This document shows positions 16,726 to 23,352 of a stretch of DNA of 41,395 bases, piece by piece. Position 1 is the first letter of the stretch. Every line of letters begins with the position of its first letter. The stretch is from Streptomyces ureilyticus (lineage in GTDB: Bacteria; Actinomycetota; Actinomycetes; Streptomycetales; Streptomycetaceae). The translations under genes were made by a program, and so were the position numbers. Below the pieces are notes generated by a model. That model made no database searches. It was not told the DNA's origin and saw only the letters and a list, made by a program, of their open reading frames with translations. The stretch is taken from contig NZ_JAAKZX010000074.1 of NCBI RefSeq assembly GCF_011045025.1, positions 1 through 41,395 on the forward strand, in the 5' to 3' direction.

Positions 16726-18213
16726 GTGATTCCCAAGCCCGAGAAGCCCGAGACCATGTTTGACCGCGACTTCGAGTGGGCCGAGCTCGTGCGTTACGCG
16801 GGTTACCAAGGTCCCGAGGCCACATTGGGCGTGGTGTCCGGGCGCCGGCGGCAAGGCAAGACCTTCCTGCTGGACGCGGTGTGCCGGGCGAACGGTGGGT
16901 TCTTCTTCGCGGCCAGCGAGGCCACCGAGGCCGAATCGCTACGGCAGTTCGGCGCGGCGATGGCCCGGTTCAAGGGGCGTCGGACGCCGTACCGGTTCGC
17001 GCACTGGGACGAGGCCGTCGAGGCGATGATGCGGCTCGCGACTCCGGAGACCGGACCGCTGACGGTCGTACTCGACGAGTTCCCGTTCCTGGTCAAGGCC
17101 TCGCCCGAGCTGCCGTCCCTGCTTCAGCGCGCACTCGGGCCGCAGGGGCGCCGGGAGGGCGGGCCCGTCCGGCTGCTGCTGTGCGGATCGGCACTGTCCT
17201 TCATGGGCAACCTGCTCTCCGGTACGGCGCCGCTGCGCGGCCGGGCGAGTCTGGGGCTGGTCGTGCCGACGCTCGACTACCGGTCCGCCGCCCGGTTCTG
17301 GGGCGTCGAGGACCCCCGCCTGGCTCTCGTACTCAACTCCGTGGTGGGCGGTACTCCCGCCTACGGCCGTGAGTTCGTGCTCGGCGACACCCCTGCCGAT
17401 CTCGACGACTTCGGCCCCTGGATACTGCGCAACGTCCTCAACCCCGGTCGCCCCCTCTTCCGTGAGGCACGCTTCCTGCTCGCCGAGGAGCCGGACCTCC
17501 GCGACACCGCGCTCTACCACGGCGTCCTCGCCGCCATCGCCCAGGGCAACCACACCCGGGGCGGCATCGCGAGCTTCCTGGAACGCAAGTCCACCGACCT
17601 CGGCCACGCGCTGACCGTCCTCGAGGACACCGGCATGATCACGCGCGATCCGGACGCCTTCCACGGCAAGCGTTCCGCCTACCGGATCGCCGAGCCCATC
17701 CTGACCTTCTACTACGCCGTCATGCGCCCGGAGTGGAGCGATCTGGAGAGGCCGGGACAGGCGCCGGCCGTCTGGAAGCGGTCGCAGTCCACTTTCCGCA
17801 GCAAGGTCGTCGGCCCGCACTTCGAGCAGATCTGCCGCACCTGGGCCCGTTGGTACGCCTCCGCCGACGCCCTGGGCGGACAGCGAACCCGCGTCGAGTC
17901 CGGCACGGTCGCGGACCCCGCGGCCAAGACCAGCCACGAGGTCGACCTGGCGGTCTTCGGACGTACGGACGACGGCCGTGAGGTCCTGTTGGCCATCGGC
18001 GAGGCCAAGTGGAACGAGACCGTGGGCGCAGGCCACCTCGACCGACTCCGGCGCATCCGCGAGCTGTTGGGTAAGCGCTCGGGTGCGGACGTCGCCGGTA
18101 CGCGGCTGCTGTGCTTCAGCGGGGCGGGGTTCACGGACGGCCTCCGGGCTGCCGCTGCTGCCGATCCGTCCATCCAGTTGATCGACCTTGAGCGGTTGTA
18201 CCGGGGGGAGTGA
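16726..18213 (+). CDS. AAA-type ATPase with DUF234 C-terminus (archaeal ATPase family)
   Basis: A 495-aa predicted cytoplasmic ATPase. The Walker A motif is VSGRRRQGKTFLLD (about residue 40), Walker B is LTVVLDEFPFL, and a sensor-like segment LLLCGSALSFM follows. A winged-helix-like part (RGGIASFLERKSTDLGHALT, YRIAEPILTFYYAVMRPEW) and a C-terminal DUF234-type nuclease-like fold come next, with EVDLAVFG and LLAIGEAKWN matching a PD-(D/E)xK arrangement. This two-part layout is typical of the archaeal ATPase/DUF234 family, whose biological role is poorly known. GTG 16726 is chosen because GGAGG lies 4 nt upstream; ATG 16756 is an alternative. It is flanked by direct repeats and inverted repeats, suggesting acquisition. 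Confidence 0.88.
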   Translation: MIPKPEKPETMFDRDFEWAELVRYAGYQGPEATLGVVSGRRRQGKTFLLDAVCRANGGFFFAASEATEAESLRQFGAAMARFKGRRTPYRFAHWDEAVEAMMRLATPETGPLTVVLDEFPFLVKASPELPSLLQRALGPQGRREGGPVRLLLCGSALSFMGNLLSGTAPLRGRASLGLVVPTLDYRSAARFWGVEDPRLALVLNSVVGGTPAYGREFVLGDTPADLDDFGPWILRNVLNPGRPLFREARFLLAEEPDLRDTALYHGVLAAIAQGNHTRGGIASFLERKSTDLGHALTVLEDTGMITRDPDAFHGKRSAYRIAEPILTFYYAVMRPEWSDLERPGQAPAVWKRSQSTFRSKVVGPHFEQICRTWARWYASADALGGQRTRVESGTVADPAAKTSHEVDLAVFGRTDDGREVLLAIGEAKWNETVGAGHLDRLRRIRELLGKRSGADVAGTRLLCFSGAGFTDGLRAAAAADPSIQLIDLERLYRGE

Positions 18214-18232
18214 GGCGCGACCATCGGCAGAT

Positions 18233-18283
18233 CTTGTAAAGGTTCCCTTGACACGCCATCGGCGTCAAGGGAACCTTTACAAG
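18233..18283 (+). promoter_or_regulatory. Perfect 20-bp inverted repeat at the HTH-DUF3887 start
   Basis: The arm at 18233-18252 (CTTGTAAAGGTTCCCTTGAC) is perfectly complementary to 18264-18283 with an 11-nt spacer. It ends one base before the GTG start of the next gene, and it lies 19 nt after the ATPase stop. TTGACA (18248-18253) could be a -35 box inside it. It may be an operator for the HTH protein that follows, or a terminator for the ATPase gene. Confidence 0.75.
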
Positions 18284-18284
18284 C

Positions 18285-18905
18285 GTGAGCAGTCCACCAA
18301 GCGAACTCGCGCGACTAGCAGCCAAGTTGGCGGCGCTCGCCCGCCTGCTCGCCGACGTCACCGAGCGCAACGACGCAGTGCCCGCCGAGCTGACCAGCGT
18401 GCAGATCGCGCGAGACCTGAATGCCTCGTCCGACACCGCATTGCGCGTCAGTGTCGAGCGAGCCCGCGCCGCCGGTCGCACCTGGCAGGAGATCGGTGAC
18501 CTGCTCGGTGTCAGTCGGCAGGCCGCGTTCCAGCGCTTTGGGCGCCCCCTCGACCCACGGACAGGAGAACCCATGAGCAACGCCGCACTCCCGGACGCCG
18601 CGAACCGTGCGACCGACCTGTTCATCAACTGGATCGAAGGACGACACGACGAGATCGTCGCTCACTTCGACTCCACGATGACCGCGCAGCTTCCGCCGGA
18701 CCAGATAGCCGCCGCCTGGGCCCAGATCGTCGGCATGGTCGGCGCTTATGAACGAATGGACAAGCCGTTGGTCCGGCAACTGGGCGACCACACAGTCGTG
18801 GACATCCCGCTGGAATTCGAAGCCAGCCAGATGAAAGGCCGCGCCACCTTCAACGAAGAAGGCCAGGTCAGCGGGCTGTTCATCCTCACGCCCGAAACCC
18901 CCTGA
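18285..18905 (+). CDS. HTH protein with DUF3887-like C-terminal domain
   Basis: A 206-aa two-domain protein. Residues 45-90 form a sigma-like helix-turn-helix (RTWQEIGDLLGVSRQAAFQRF). Residues 105-200 resemble DUF3887: ATDLFINWIEGRHDEIVAHF, WAQIVGMVGAYERMD, VVDIPLEFEASQMKGRATFN and GQVSGLFILTP. The C-terminal domain has the NTF2-like/snoaL-type look of a small-ligand or growth-modulating domain; its function is not established. GTG 18285 directly follows a perfect inverted repeat, so there is no room for a ribosome-binding site outside that repeat; a leaderless message is possible. An internal ATG (18573) would give the DUF3887 part alone. Confidence 0.8.
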   Translation: MSSPPSELARLAAKLAALARLLADVTERNDAVPAELTSVQIARDLNASSDTALRVSVERARAAGRTWQEIGDLLGVSRQAAFQRFGRPLDPRTGEPMSNAALPDAANRATDLFINWIEGRHDEIVAHFDSTMTAQLPPDQIAAAWAQIVGMVGAYERMDKPLVRQLGDHTVVDIPLEFEASQMKGRATFNEEGQVSGLFILTPETP

Positions 18906-19379
18906 CCGATACGGAAACGGTTGGCTTTCGGCAGCGGCTCACACGCGTCGGTCAGGTGAGGGCCGTCGGCCCGCCAGGAGCCGACGGCTCGGTCGTTGGC
19001 CAACGCGTATGCGTCAAATGTGTCCGCCGTGACGTGGCGGCGGATGTGGCAGGTGACGCGGCGATCACTCGGGGATTTCGGGCAGTTCACACGGGACTTT
19101 CGTGTTCCGTTCGTGCTCGCGCGGTCCGTCCGGTCGAACAGAGGTATTCGGCCAAAGTGTGGCCCGGAGGCTCGGCACCGCTCGTAAGCGTGTCCACCAT
19201 GCACCGAACGTGGGTGCTGCCGCTGCCGTCATGTTGTTGCAATGAAGCATACGGAGGTGCGGACAATCCATAAGGAACTGGGGCATTGAGGTCCGCGGAT
19301 GAGGTCGAGTCGTGTTGCGGAGGCGGGGACGGCCGCGCATAGTTGCGCTCCGAAGAGGCTGGAACCGGGGGTTGGGGAG
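18906..19379. other. Intergenic region with decayed gene fragment
   Basis: This holds the degenerate copy B of the ATP-grasp 5' end (19001-19090). After it comes a mixed-composition stretch, 19091-19379, that leads to the first LuxR-type gene. A 24-codon plus frame at 19199-19273 has no ribosome-binding site and is not called. No terminator is clear after 18905. Confidence 0.5.
19001..19090 (-). repeat. Direct repeat copy B (decayed ATP-grasp 5' end)
   Basis: 81% identical to 16501-16590 by my count. On the minus strand it still reads NCPKSPSD and TFDAYALAN, matching NCPKSPSD and IFDAYALAD of the ATP-grasp frame. Similarity then fades, so only the first 30-45 codons survive. It is a fragment, not a gene. 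Confidence 0.8.
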
Positions 19380-20423
19380 ATGGCCGGGCACGGGACGCAG
19401 GCGCATCCGCACGGTGCTGACCGTCTGTGCGACGCGGGGGACCGGGTGTACTCGCGAGCGGTGCGGCGCGGCCGGGTGTCCCGTGAGGATGCCGAGACAG
19501 TGCCCTGTCTGGTCGAGTTGGCGCTGTTGCATCCCGACCCCGACGACATGCGGTACCTGGTGCCGACCTCGCCGCAGGAAGTCATGACGCGGCTGCTGCG
19601 GGAGATGCACGAGGACGTCGTCGCGGCACAGGCGCGCATGGGTGCGACGGTGTCCGCCTTCGAGTGGTACGCGTCCCTGGGCGGCGACGCGCGGTCGCCC
19701 GCCGAAGGTGTGGCGATCCGGGTGCTCGACGGACTGCCTCGGATCCGTGCCGCCATGGATGCGGCGACCGAGGCATGCACGTCCGAGGTGCTGGCCGTCC
19801 AGCCCGGCGGCATCCGCCGCGAGGACGAACTCTCCGAAGGGCTGCACCGGGCGCTCGCGCTCCGCCGGCGGGGCGTACGGATGCGCGACCTGTACACGCA
19901 CGTCGCCCGGCATGGGCAAGGCCTGCTCAACTACATGGAGTTGATGGGCGACGCGGCCGAGGCCCGCACCCTCGACGAAGTCCCCGAGCGGCTCATCGTC
20001 TTCGACCGGGCGGTCGCTCTGATCCCCGCAAGCCCCGACCGTACGATCGCGCTGGAGCTGCGGCACCCCGCGTTGGTCGACTACCTGGTCACCGTCTTCG
20101 AACGGCTCTGGCGCCTCGCGATCCCCCTCACCGCGCCCCTCCCGGACACGGGCATCGAGGGCATCACCCACCGCGAACGGGCCATCGCGGCGCTGCTGGC
20201 GGAGGGCCACCAGGACGCGGTGGTCGCGGAGCGACTGGGCATCAGTGTCCGTACGTGCCGGGCCCACATCGCGCGGTTGTCGGAGACGCTGGGGGCCGCC
20301 AGCCGTACGCAGTTGGGGGTCCGCATCGCCCAGGCGGGCCTCGACGGTCCGCCGCACTCCCCGGACCTTCAGCCTCTCACCGCTCCCGGTCCGGCTGCTC
20401 CAGAATCCCCGACTGGCCGATGA
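19380..20423 (+). CDS. LuxR-type HTH transcriptional regulator, paralogue 1
   Basis: A 347-aa regulator. The N-terminal region carries LCDAGDRVYSRAVRRGRVSR and VPCLVELALLHPDPDDMRYL. A central TrmB/phospholipase-D-like part follows with EVLAVQPGG, RRGVRMRDLYTHVARHGQG, ARTLDEVPERLIVFDRAVAL and IALELRHPALVDYLVTVFER. The C-terminal LuxR HTH (about residues 260-320) has LLAEGHQDAVVAERLGISVR and TCRAHIARLSETLG. No receiver or known ligand domain is recognised. ATG 19380 aligns best with the start of paralogue 3; ATG 19299, with GAGG upstream, would add 27 residues. The gene is convergent with, and overlaps by 47 bp, the broken paralogue 2. Confidence 0.88.
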   Translation: MAGHGTQAHPHGADRLCDAGDRVYSRAVRRGRVSREDAETVPCLVELALLHPDPDDMRYLVPTSPQEVMTRLLREMHEDVVAAQARMGATVSAFEWYASLGGDARSPAEGVAIRVLDGLPRIRAAMDAATEACTSEVLAVQPGGIRREDELSEGLHRALALRRRGVRMRDLYTHVARHGQGLLNYMELMGDAAEARTLDEVPERLIVFDRAVALIPASPDRTIALELRHPALVDYLVTVFERLWRLAIPLTAPLPDTGIEGITHRERAIAALLAEGHQDAVVAERLGISVRTCRAHIARLSETLGAASRTQLGVRIAQAGLDGPPHSPDLQPLTAPGPAAPESPTGR

Positions 20424-20826
20424 GGTAGCCGAGTTGGGCTCGGCTTTCGCTGCCGAGGGTTTCGGCGAGTTTGGCGATGTGGACGCGGGTGGTGCGGACG
20501 TTCATGCCGAGGCGTTCGGCGATCGCTGTGTCGGTGTGGCCTTCGATGAGGAGGCTTGCGATGGCGTGCTGGCGGGAGGTGATGCCGTTCAGGGTGGGCT
20601 GTCGGGCGGCCTTGGGGTACATGGGTATGGCCAGGCGCGAAAGGCGTTCGAAGGTCGTGACGAAGAAGGTGATCAGAGCCGGGTTGCGGACTTCCAGTGC
20701 GAGCGTGCGGTCCTTGTTCGCCGGGATGAACGCCACGGTGTGGTCGATGATGAGCAGTCGCTGGGTGACTTCGTCGAGTGTGCGCGCTTCGACGTCGCCC
20801 TTGATCAGTTCGTAGCGGGCGATCAC
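20377..20826 (-). CDS. LuxR-type regulator paralogue 2, C-terminal half (frameshifted)
   Basis: 149 aa, starting with GTG 20826 inside GTGA, so it overlaps the stop of the N-terminal half by 4 bp. It holds the end of the sensor part (EARTLDEVTQRLLIIDHTVA, LALEVRNPALITFFVTTFER) and a full LuxR helix-turn-helix (LLIEGHTDTAIAERLGMNVR, TTRVHIAKLAETLG). Alignment to paralogues 1 and 3 shows it continues the upstream frame with one base missing. As it stands it could be made as a separate DNA-binding fragment by translational coupling, or it is the back half of a dead gene. Confidence 0.75.
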   Translation of the reverse strand: MIARYELIKGDVEARTLDEVTQRLLIIDHTVAFIPANKDRTLALEVRNPALITFFVTTFERLSRLAIPMYPKAARQPTLNGITSRQHAIASLLIEGHTDTAIAERLGMNVRTTRVHIAKLAETLGSESRAQLGYLIGQSGILEQPDRER

Positions 20827-21356
20827 TGGGGGGAGTGCCGGACGCTGTGCTGATAGATGGTGCGGATTCGGGCACCCCGGTCCAGCAGTGCCTGGTCACG
20901 GTCCAGGACTGCCAGCGTGTTGGAGGGCCGGCCGGTGTGGGGCTGGATGGCGAGGACTTCCTCGTGCCCGTCGGCCATGGCCTGCGTGATGGCCTGGTTG
21001 ATCCGCTCCGTGCCACTGAGGGTGCTGATCGTCGGGGTGTCCGGTGCTGCCGTATCACGGCCGTCGATCCGCATGTGCGGCGCGAATGCCTCGGCTAGGA
21101 GTGCCTCGCGCTGTCGCTGCCGTGCGATGTCCTCGGCGGTGGTGTGCAGGAGCCGGGGGAGGGGTATGGCGGGGGCGACGGGACGTAACCAGCGGATGTC
21201 TTCGAGGTCCGGCTGAAGCAGGCAGGAATCGGTCAGGCAGGGGAAGGGATCCGCATCCTGATGGGGAACTCCGCCCTCGCGCAATGCTCGGGCGTACAGC
21301 TCCAGACCTGCCTCGCATGGCTCGTCCGCTCTGTGCCCGTGCGGCTCGGTGGTCAC
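20823..21356 (-). CDS. LuxR-type regulator paralogue 2, N-terminal half (frameshifted)
   Basis: 177 aa from GTG 21356, with GAGGAGGAG upstream. Conserved blocks match the paralogues: LELYARALREGGV, FPCLTDSCLLQPDLEDIRWL, EEVLAIQPHTGRPSN and LLDRGARIRTIYQHSVRHSP. It then runs into TGA at 20823. The reading frame is lost at a run of six C (20828-20833 as G on the plus strand). Seven C would restore RHSPPVIARYELI, exactly the spacing in paralogue 3. This may be a true frameshift, slippage, or a sequencing error. It lies 22 nt behind paralogue 3 and is probably co-transcribed with it. Confidence 0.8.
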   Translation of the reverse strand: MTTEPHGHRADEPCEAGLELYARALREGGVPHQDADPFPCLTDSCLLQPDLEDIRWLRPVAPAIPLPRLLHTTAEDIARQRQREALLAEAFAPHMRIDGRDTAAPDTPTISTLSGTERINQAITQAMADGHEEVLAIQPHTGRPSNTLAVLDRDQALLDRGARIRTIYQHSVRHSPQ

Positions 21357-21378
21357 TTGTGGCTCTCCTCCTCGGCGT

Positions 21379-22362
21379 TCAGTGATCCTCGTCCAGGATC
21401 CCCGACTGCGCGATGAGAAAGCCGAGTTGCGCCCGGCTGCCGCTGCCGAGAGCGGAGGCCAGTTTGGCGATGTGGGCGCGGCAGGTGCGTACGTTCATGC
21501 CCAGGCGGCGGGCTATGGCCTCATCGACGTAGCCCTCGATGAGGAGTTTGGCTATGGAGCGCTGGACGCCGGTGATGCCGTTGGGATCGACGTCGTTCGG
21601 GACATCGTCGGTCAGCGGGACCGCACGTTGCCATAGCTGCTCGAAGACCTTGCTGAGGTACACCACGAGTCCGGGGTGACGGAGTTCCAGAGCCACTCGC
21701 CGGTCGTCGCTGGCAGGGATGAAGGCGACGGTGCGATCGAAGATGATCAGGCGCTCGATGAGTTCTTCCAGCGTGCGAACCTGTATCTTTCCGTCGGATA
21801 TGCGCTCTATGTAGGCAAGTGTGCTCTGGCTGTGCCGGGCTGTGTGCTGATACAGCGTGCGCATCCGGACCCCGCGGTCGGTAAGTGGCCTGTCGCGCTC
21901 CAGGGCCTGCATCAGGGTGTCGGCATGCCGGCCCCCGCCGGGCTGGATGGTCAGCATCTCGGTACGGCACTCGGCGGTGGCGTAGTTGAGCGCCGTGTTG
22001 ATCCGGTCGAACCCTTCCAGCACAGTGATGGCGTGGATGCTGGCCTGGCTCTGGGTGCTGATCGCGATGAACTGATCGAAGGCGTCGGTCAGTTCGATCG
22101 AATGCCGTCTCCGCTCCTGGATCTCGCGCTCCAGTGGATGCAGCCGCTGGGCGAGCGCGATGGCCGGAGACACTGGGCGCAGCCAATTCGCGTCGTCCGG
22201 ATCAGGATGGAGCAGCGCGAACTCCAGCAGGCACGGAGCGGGTTCCACCTCGCCGCGGGTGATCTTTCCGGAGCGCAGTGCGCTGGCGTAAAGCCGCGTT
22301 CCTTCGTCGCACAACTCAGTCACAGCATGGGGATGTGTCGGTTTTGAGTTGTTTGGCGCCAT
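21379..22362 (-). CDS. LuxR-type HTH transcriptional regulator, paralogue 3
   Basis: A 327-aa regulator and the best-preserved member of the set. N-terminal motifs are ELCDEGTRLYASALRSGKIT and CLLEFALLHPDPDDANWLRP. The central part has VLEGFDRINTALNYATAECR, TEMLTIQPGGGR, TDRGVRMRTLYQHTARHSQS and RLIIFDRTVAFIPASDDRRV. The helix-turn-helix near residue 270 has LLIEGYVDEAIARRLGMNVR and TCRAHIAKLASALG. The start ATG follows GGGTGGAG. It is divergent from the secreted DSGWDS peptide operon, with 130 bp between the starts, and leads the minus-strand pair with paralogue 2. I infer that it regulates the divergent operon. Confidence 0.9.
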   Translation of the reverse strand: MAPNNSKPTHPHAVTELCDEGTRLYASALRSGKITRGEVEPAPCLLEFALLHPDPDDANWLRPVSPAIALAQRLHPLEREIQERRRHSIELTDAFDQFIAISTQSQASIHAITVLEGFDRINTALNYATAECRTEMLTIQPGGGRHADTLMQALERDRPLTDRGVRMRTLYQHTARHSQSTLAYIERISDGKIQVRTLEELIERLIIFDRTVAFIPASDDRRVALELRHPGLVVYLSKVFEQLWQRAVPLTDDVPNDVDPNGITGVQRSIAKLLIEGYVDEAIARRLGMNVRTCRAHIAKLASALGSGSRAQLGFLIAQSGILDEDH

Positions 22363-22390
22363 TTCTCCACCCCCCAGGGTCCTGAACGTG

Positions 22391-22414
22391 CAGGAACATG
22401 ATGCATCGCTCCTG
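22391..22414. promoter_or_regulatory. Candidate operator in the LuxR/peptide divergent region
   Basis: CAGGA (22391-22395) and TCCTG (22410-22414) are inverted with 14 bases between them, and the 8-bp palindrome GATGCATC (22400-22407) sits near the centre. TTGACG follows at 22420-22425. It is the only dyad of note between paralogue 3 and the peptide gene. Confidence 0.3.
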
Positions 22415-22492
22415 TGGCATTGACGTGCCTGAATGAGCCATCGTCTTTTGAGACGGGGGAGAGGATTCGATCAAGTGAGGACGAAGCCGACT

Positions 22493-22708
22493 ATGCGCGC
22501 GAGATTGCTTGGTTCAGTACTTGCCGCCGTCTTCTCCGTTGCAGTGGCCGTTGGCGCTCTTGGGGGTTCGGGTCTGCCCGCAGGAGAGCAAGGGCCGCCA
22601 GTCCCGCCCGACAGTGGTTGGGACTCCGTCCAGGCGGCAGGTCCGGTTGATCCGTCTGTTCCGGTCGATAGCGGCTGGGACTCTACTCCGGTGGGCGCGG
22701 ACGCATGA
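22493..22708 (+). CDS. Small secreted peptide with duplicated DSGWDS motif
   Basis: A 71-aa precursor from ATG 22493. Residues 1-26 are a classic signal peptide (MRAR, then LLGSVLAAVFSVAVAVGAL). The remaining 45 residues are Pro/Gly/Asp-rich, with two near-identical units PVPPDSGWDS and SVPVDSGWDS, ending TPVGADA. There are no cysteines in the mature part. GAGG lies 12 nt upstream of the start, which is weak. The stop overlaps the next start (ATGA). Placed beside three LuxR-type regulators, it looks like a signal-peptide or modified-peptide precursor; that is inference. An in-frame upstream ATG (22433) would bury the signal sequence and is rejected. Confidence 0.75.
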   Translation: MRARLLGSVLAAVFSVAVAVGALGGSGLPAGEQGPPVPPDSGWDSVQAAGPVDPSVPVDSGWDSTPVGADA

Positions 22709-23040
22709 CCACTCCACCGGACGACCGCTCCTTCCGCCGGGAAATGGCCACGGCCTACCGCTCCGGCTGGCACTTCATCGACCTGGTCACCGCCATCCCC
22801 CACAGCGGCGACTCGCTGATGGTGACCGTCTTCGGAGAGCCGGTCGTCGTCACCCGGGACGAGGATGACGACGTGCGGGCGTACCGGTGTCTGCGGCGCC
22901 CGCGTGGAGCGCCGCAACCGGTGCGGTGTGCCATTCGGTACGGAATGATCTTTGTGAACCTCGACCAGCGTGACCACGAGCTGGTCGAGCCGGAAGCCCC
23001 GGACGTACGAACCATCTCAGCCACCCCCCGCAGCGCCTGA
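22705..23040 (+). CDS. Degenerate Rieske-like small protein
   Basis: A 111-aa protein whose ATG overlaps the peptide gene stop by 4 bp. The middle resembles the N-terminal domain of Rieske aromatic-ring hydroxylases: VTVFGEPVVVTRDEDDDVRA, a PRGA box and RYGMIFVNLD near residue 80. The cluster ligands are not conserved, however. Where these enzymes have CxHRGA this protein has RRPRGA, and after the later Cys (VRCAIRYG) the second His region is missing. It is therefore unlikely to hold a [2Fe-2S] cluster. Given the coupling to the peptide, a role as peptide-binding, maturation or immunity partner is possible. The Rieske link is weak-to-moderate. Confidence 0.65.
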   Translation: MTTPPDDRSFRREMATAYRSGWHFIDLVTAIPHSGDSLMVTVFGEPVVVTRDEDDDVRAYRCLRRPRGAPQPVRCAIRYGMIFVNLDQRDHELVEPEAPDVRTISATPRSA

Positions 23041-23084
23041 CGCGATTCCCCCGTCGTAGTAGATCGCTCAGGTGCTTCCCCCCG

Positions 23085-23123
23085 CAGCGGCGTCACCGTG
23101 ACCTGAACACGGTGACGCCGCTG
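23085..23123 (+). terminator. Terminator of the peptide / Rieske-like operon
   Basis: A 16-bp perfect inverted repeat (CAGCGGCGTCACCGTG at 23085-23100 with 23108-23123) with a 7-nt loop, 45 nt after the stop codon and followed by TCGTTTG. Confidence 0.9.
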
Positions 23124-23239
23124 TCGTTTGTGCGGAATCTCCGGGTATGGGGGTGTTCTGGGCGGTGTCAAGTGCGGCTGGATTCCGTCGATTTCCGACT
23201 GCATGTGCAGCGGCCTTCTTGACCGGCCTCCCTCGCCTC

Positions 23240-23260
23240 CTTGAGTGGAATAGACTCAAC
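23240..23260 (+). promoter_or_regulatory. HspR operator (HAIR) of clpB
   Basis: CTTGAGT-N7-ACTCAAC: 13 of 14 HAIR positions. TTGAGT (23241-23246) is probably also the -35 box, so HspR binding would block RNA polymerase directly. clpB is an established HspR target in Streptomyces. Confidence 0.93.
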
Positions 23261-23352
23261 TTTGTGTACGTTGCTGAAGTCAGCGTTGCAACGATGACCG
23301 ACGATTGCTGACCACTGCTGACGACGGCTGACGCAAGGAGGAGACAGCGGAC

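Larger units (their letters stand above)
23041..23352. other. Intergenic region upstream of clpB
   Basis: It contains the terminator 23085-23123 and the HAIR 23240-23260. A run of short GCTGAC/TGCTGA repeats (23274-23335) falls in the clpB leader. No gene is seen. Confidence 0.6.

Noticed and set aside
14968..18213. One 1081-aa protein including the ATPase
   Set aside because: The first about 585 codons are antisense to the ATP-grasp gene; the true ATPase begins at 16726 after GGAGG.
18233..18283. Terminal inverted repeat of a transposon
   Set aside because: It is a single hairpin-type palindrome with an 11-nt centre; no second copy at a distance and no transposase.
19199..19273. 24-codon frame containing three consecutive Cys before the LuxR paralogue 1 gene
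   Set aside because: No ribosome-binding site, no signal peptide and no resemblance to the DSGWDS peptide.
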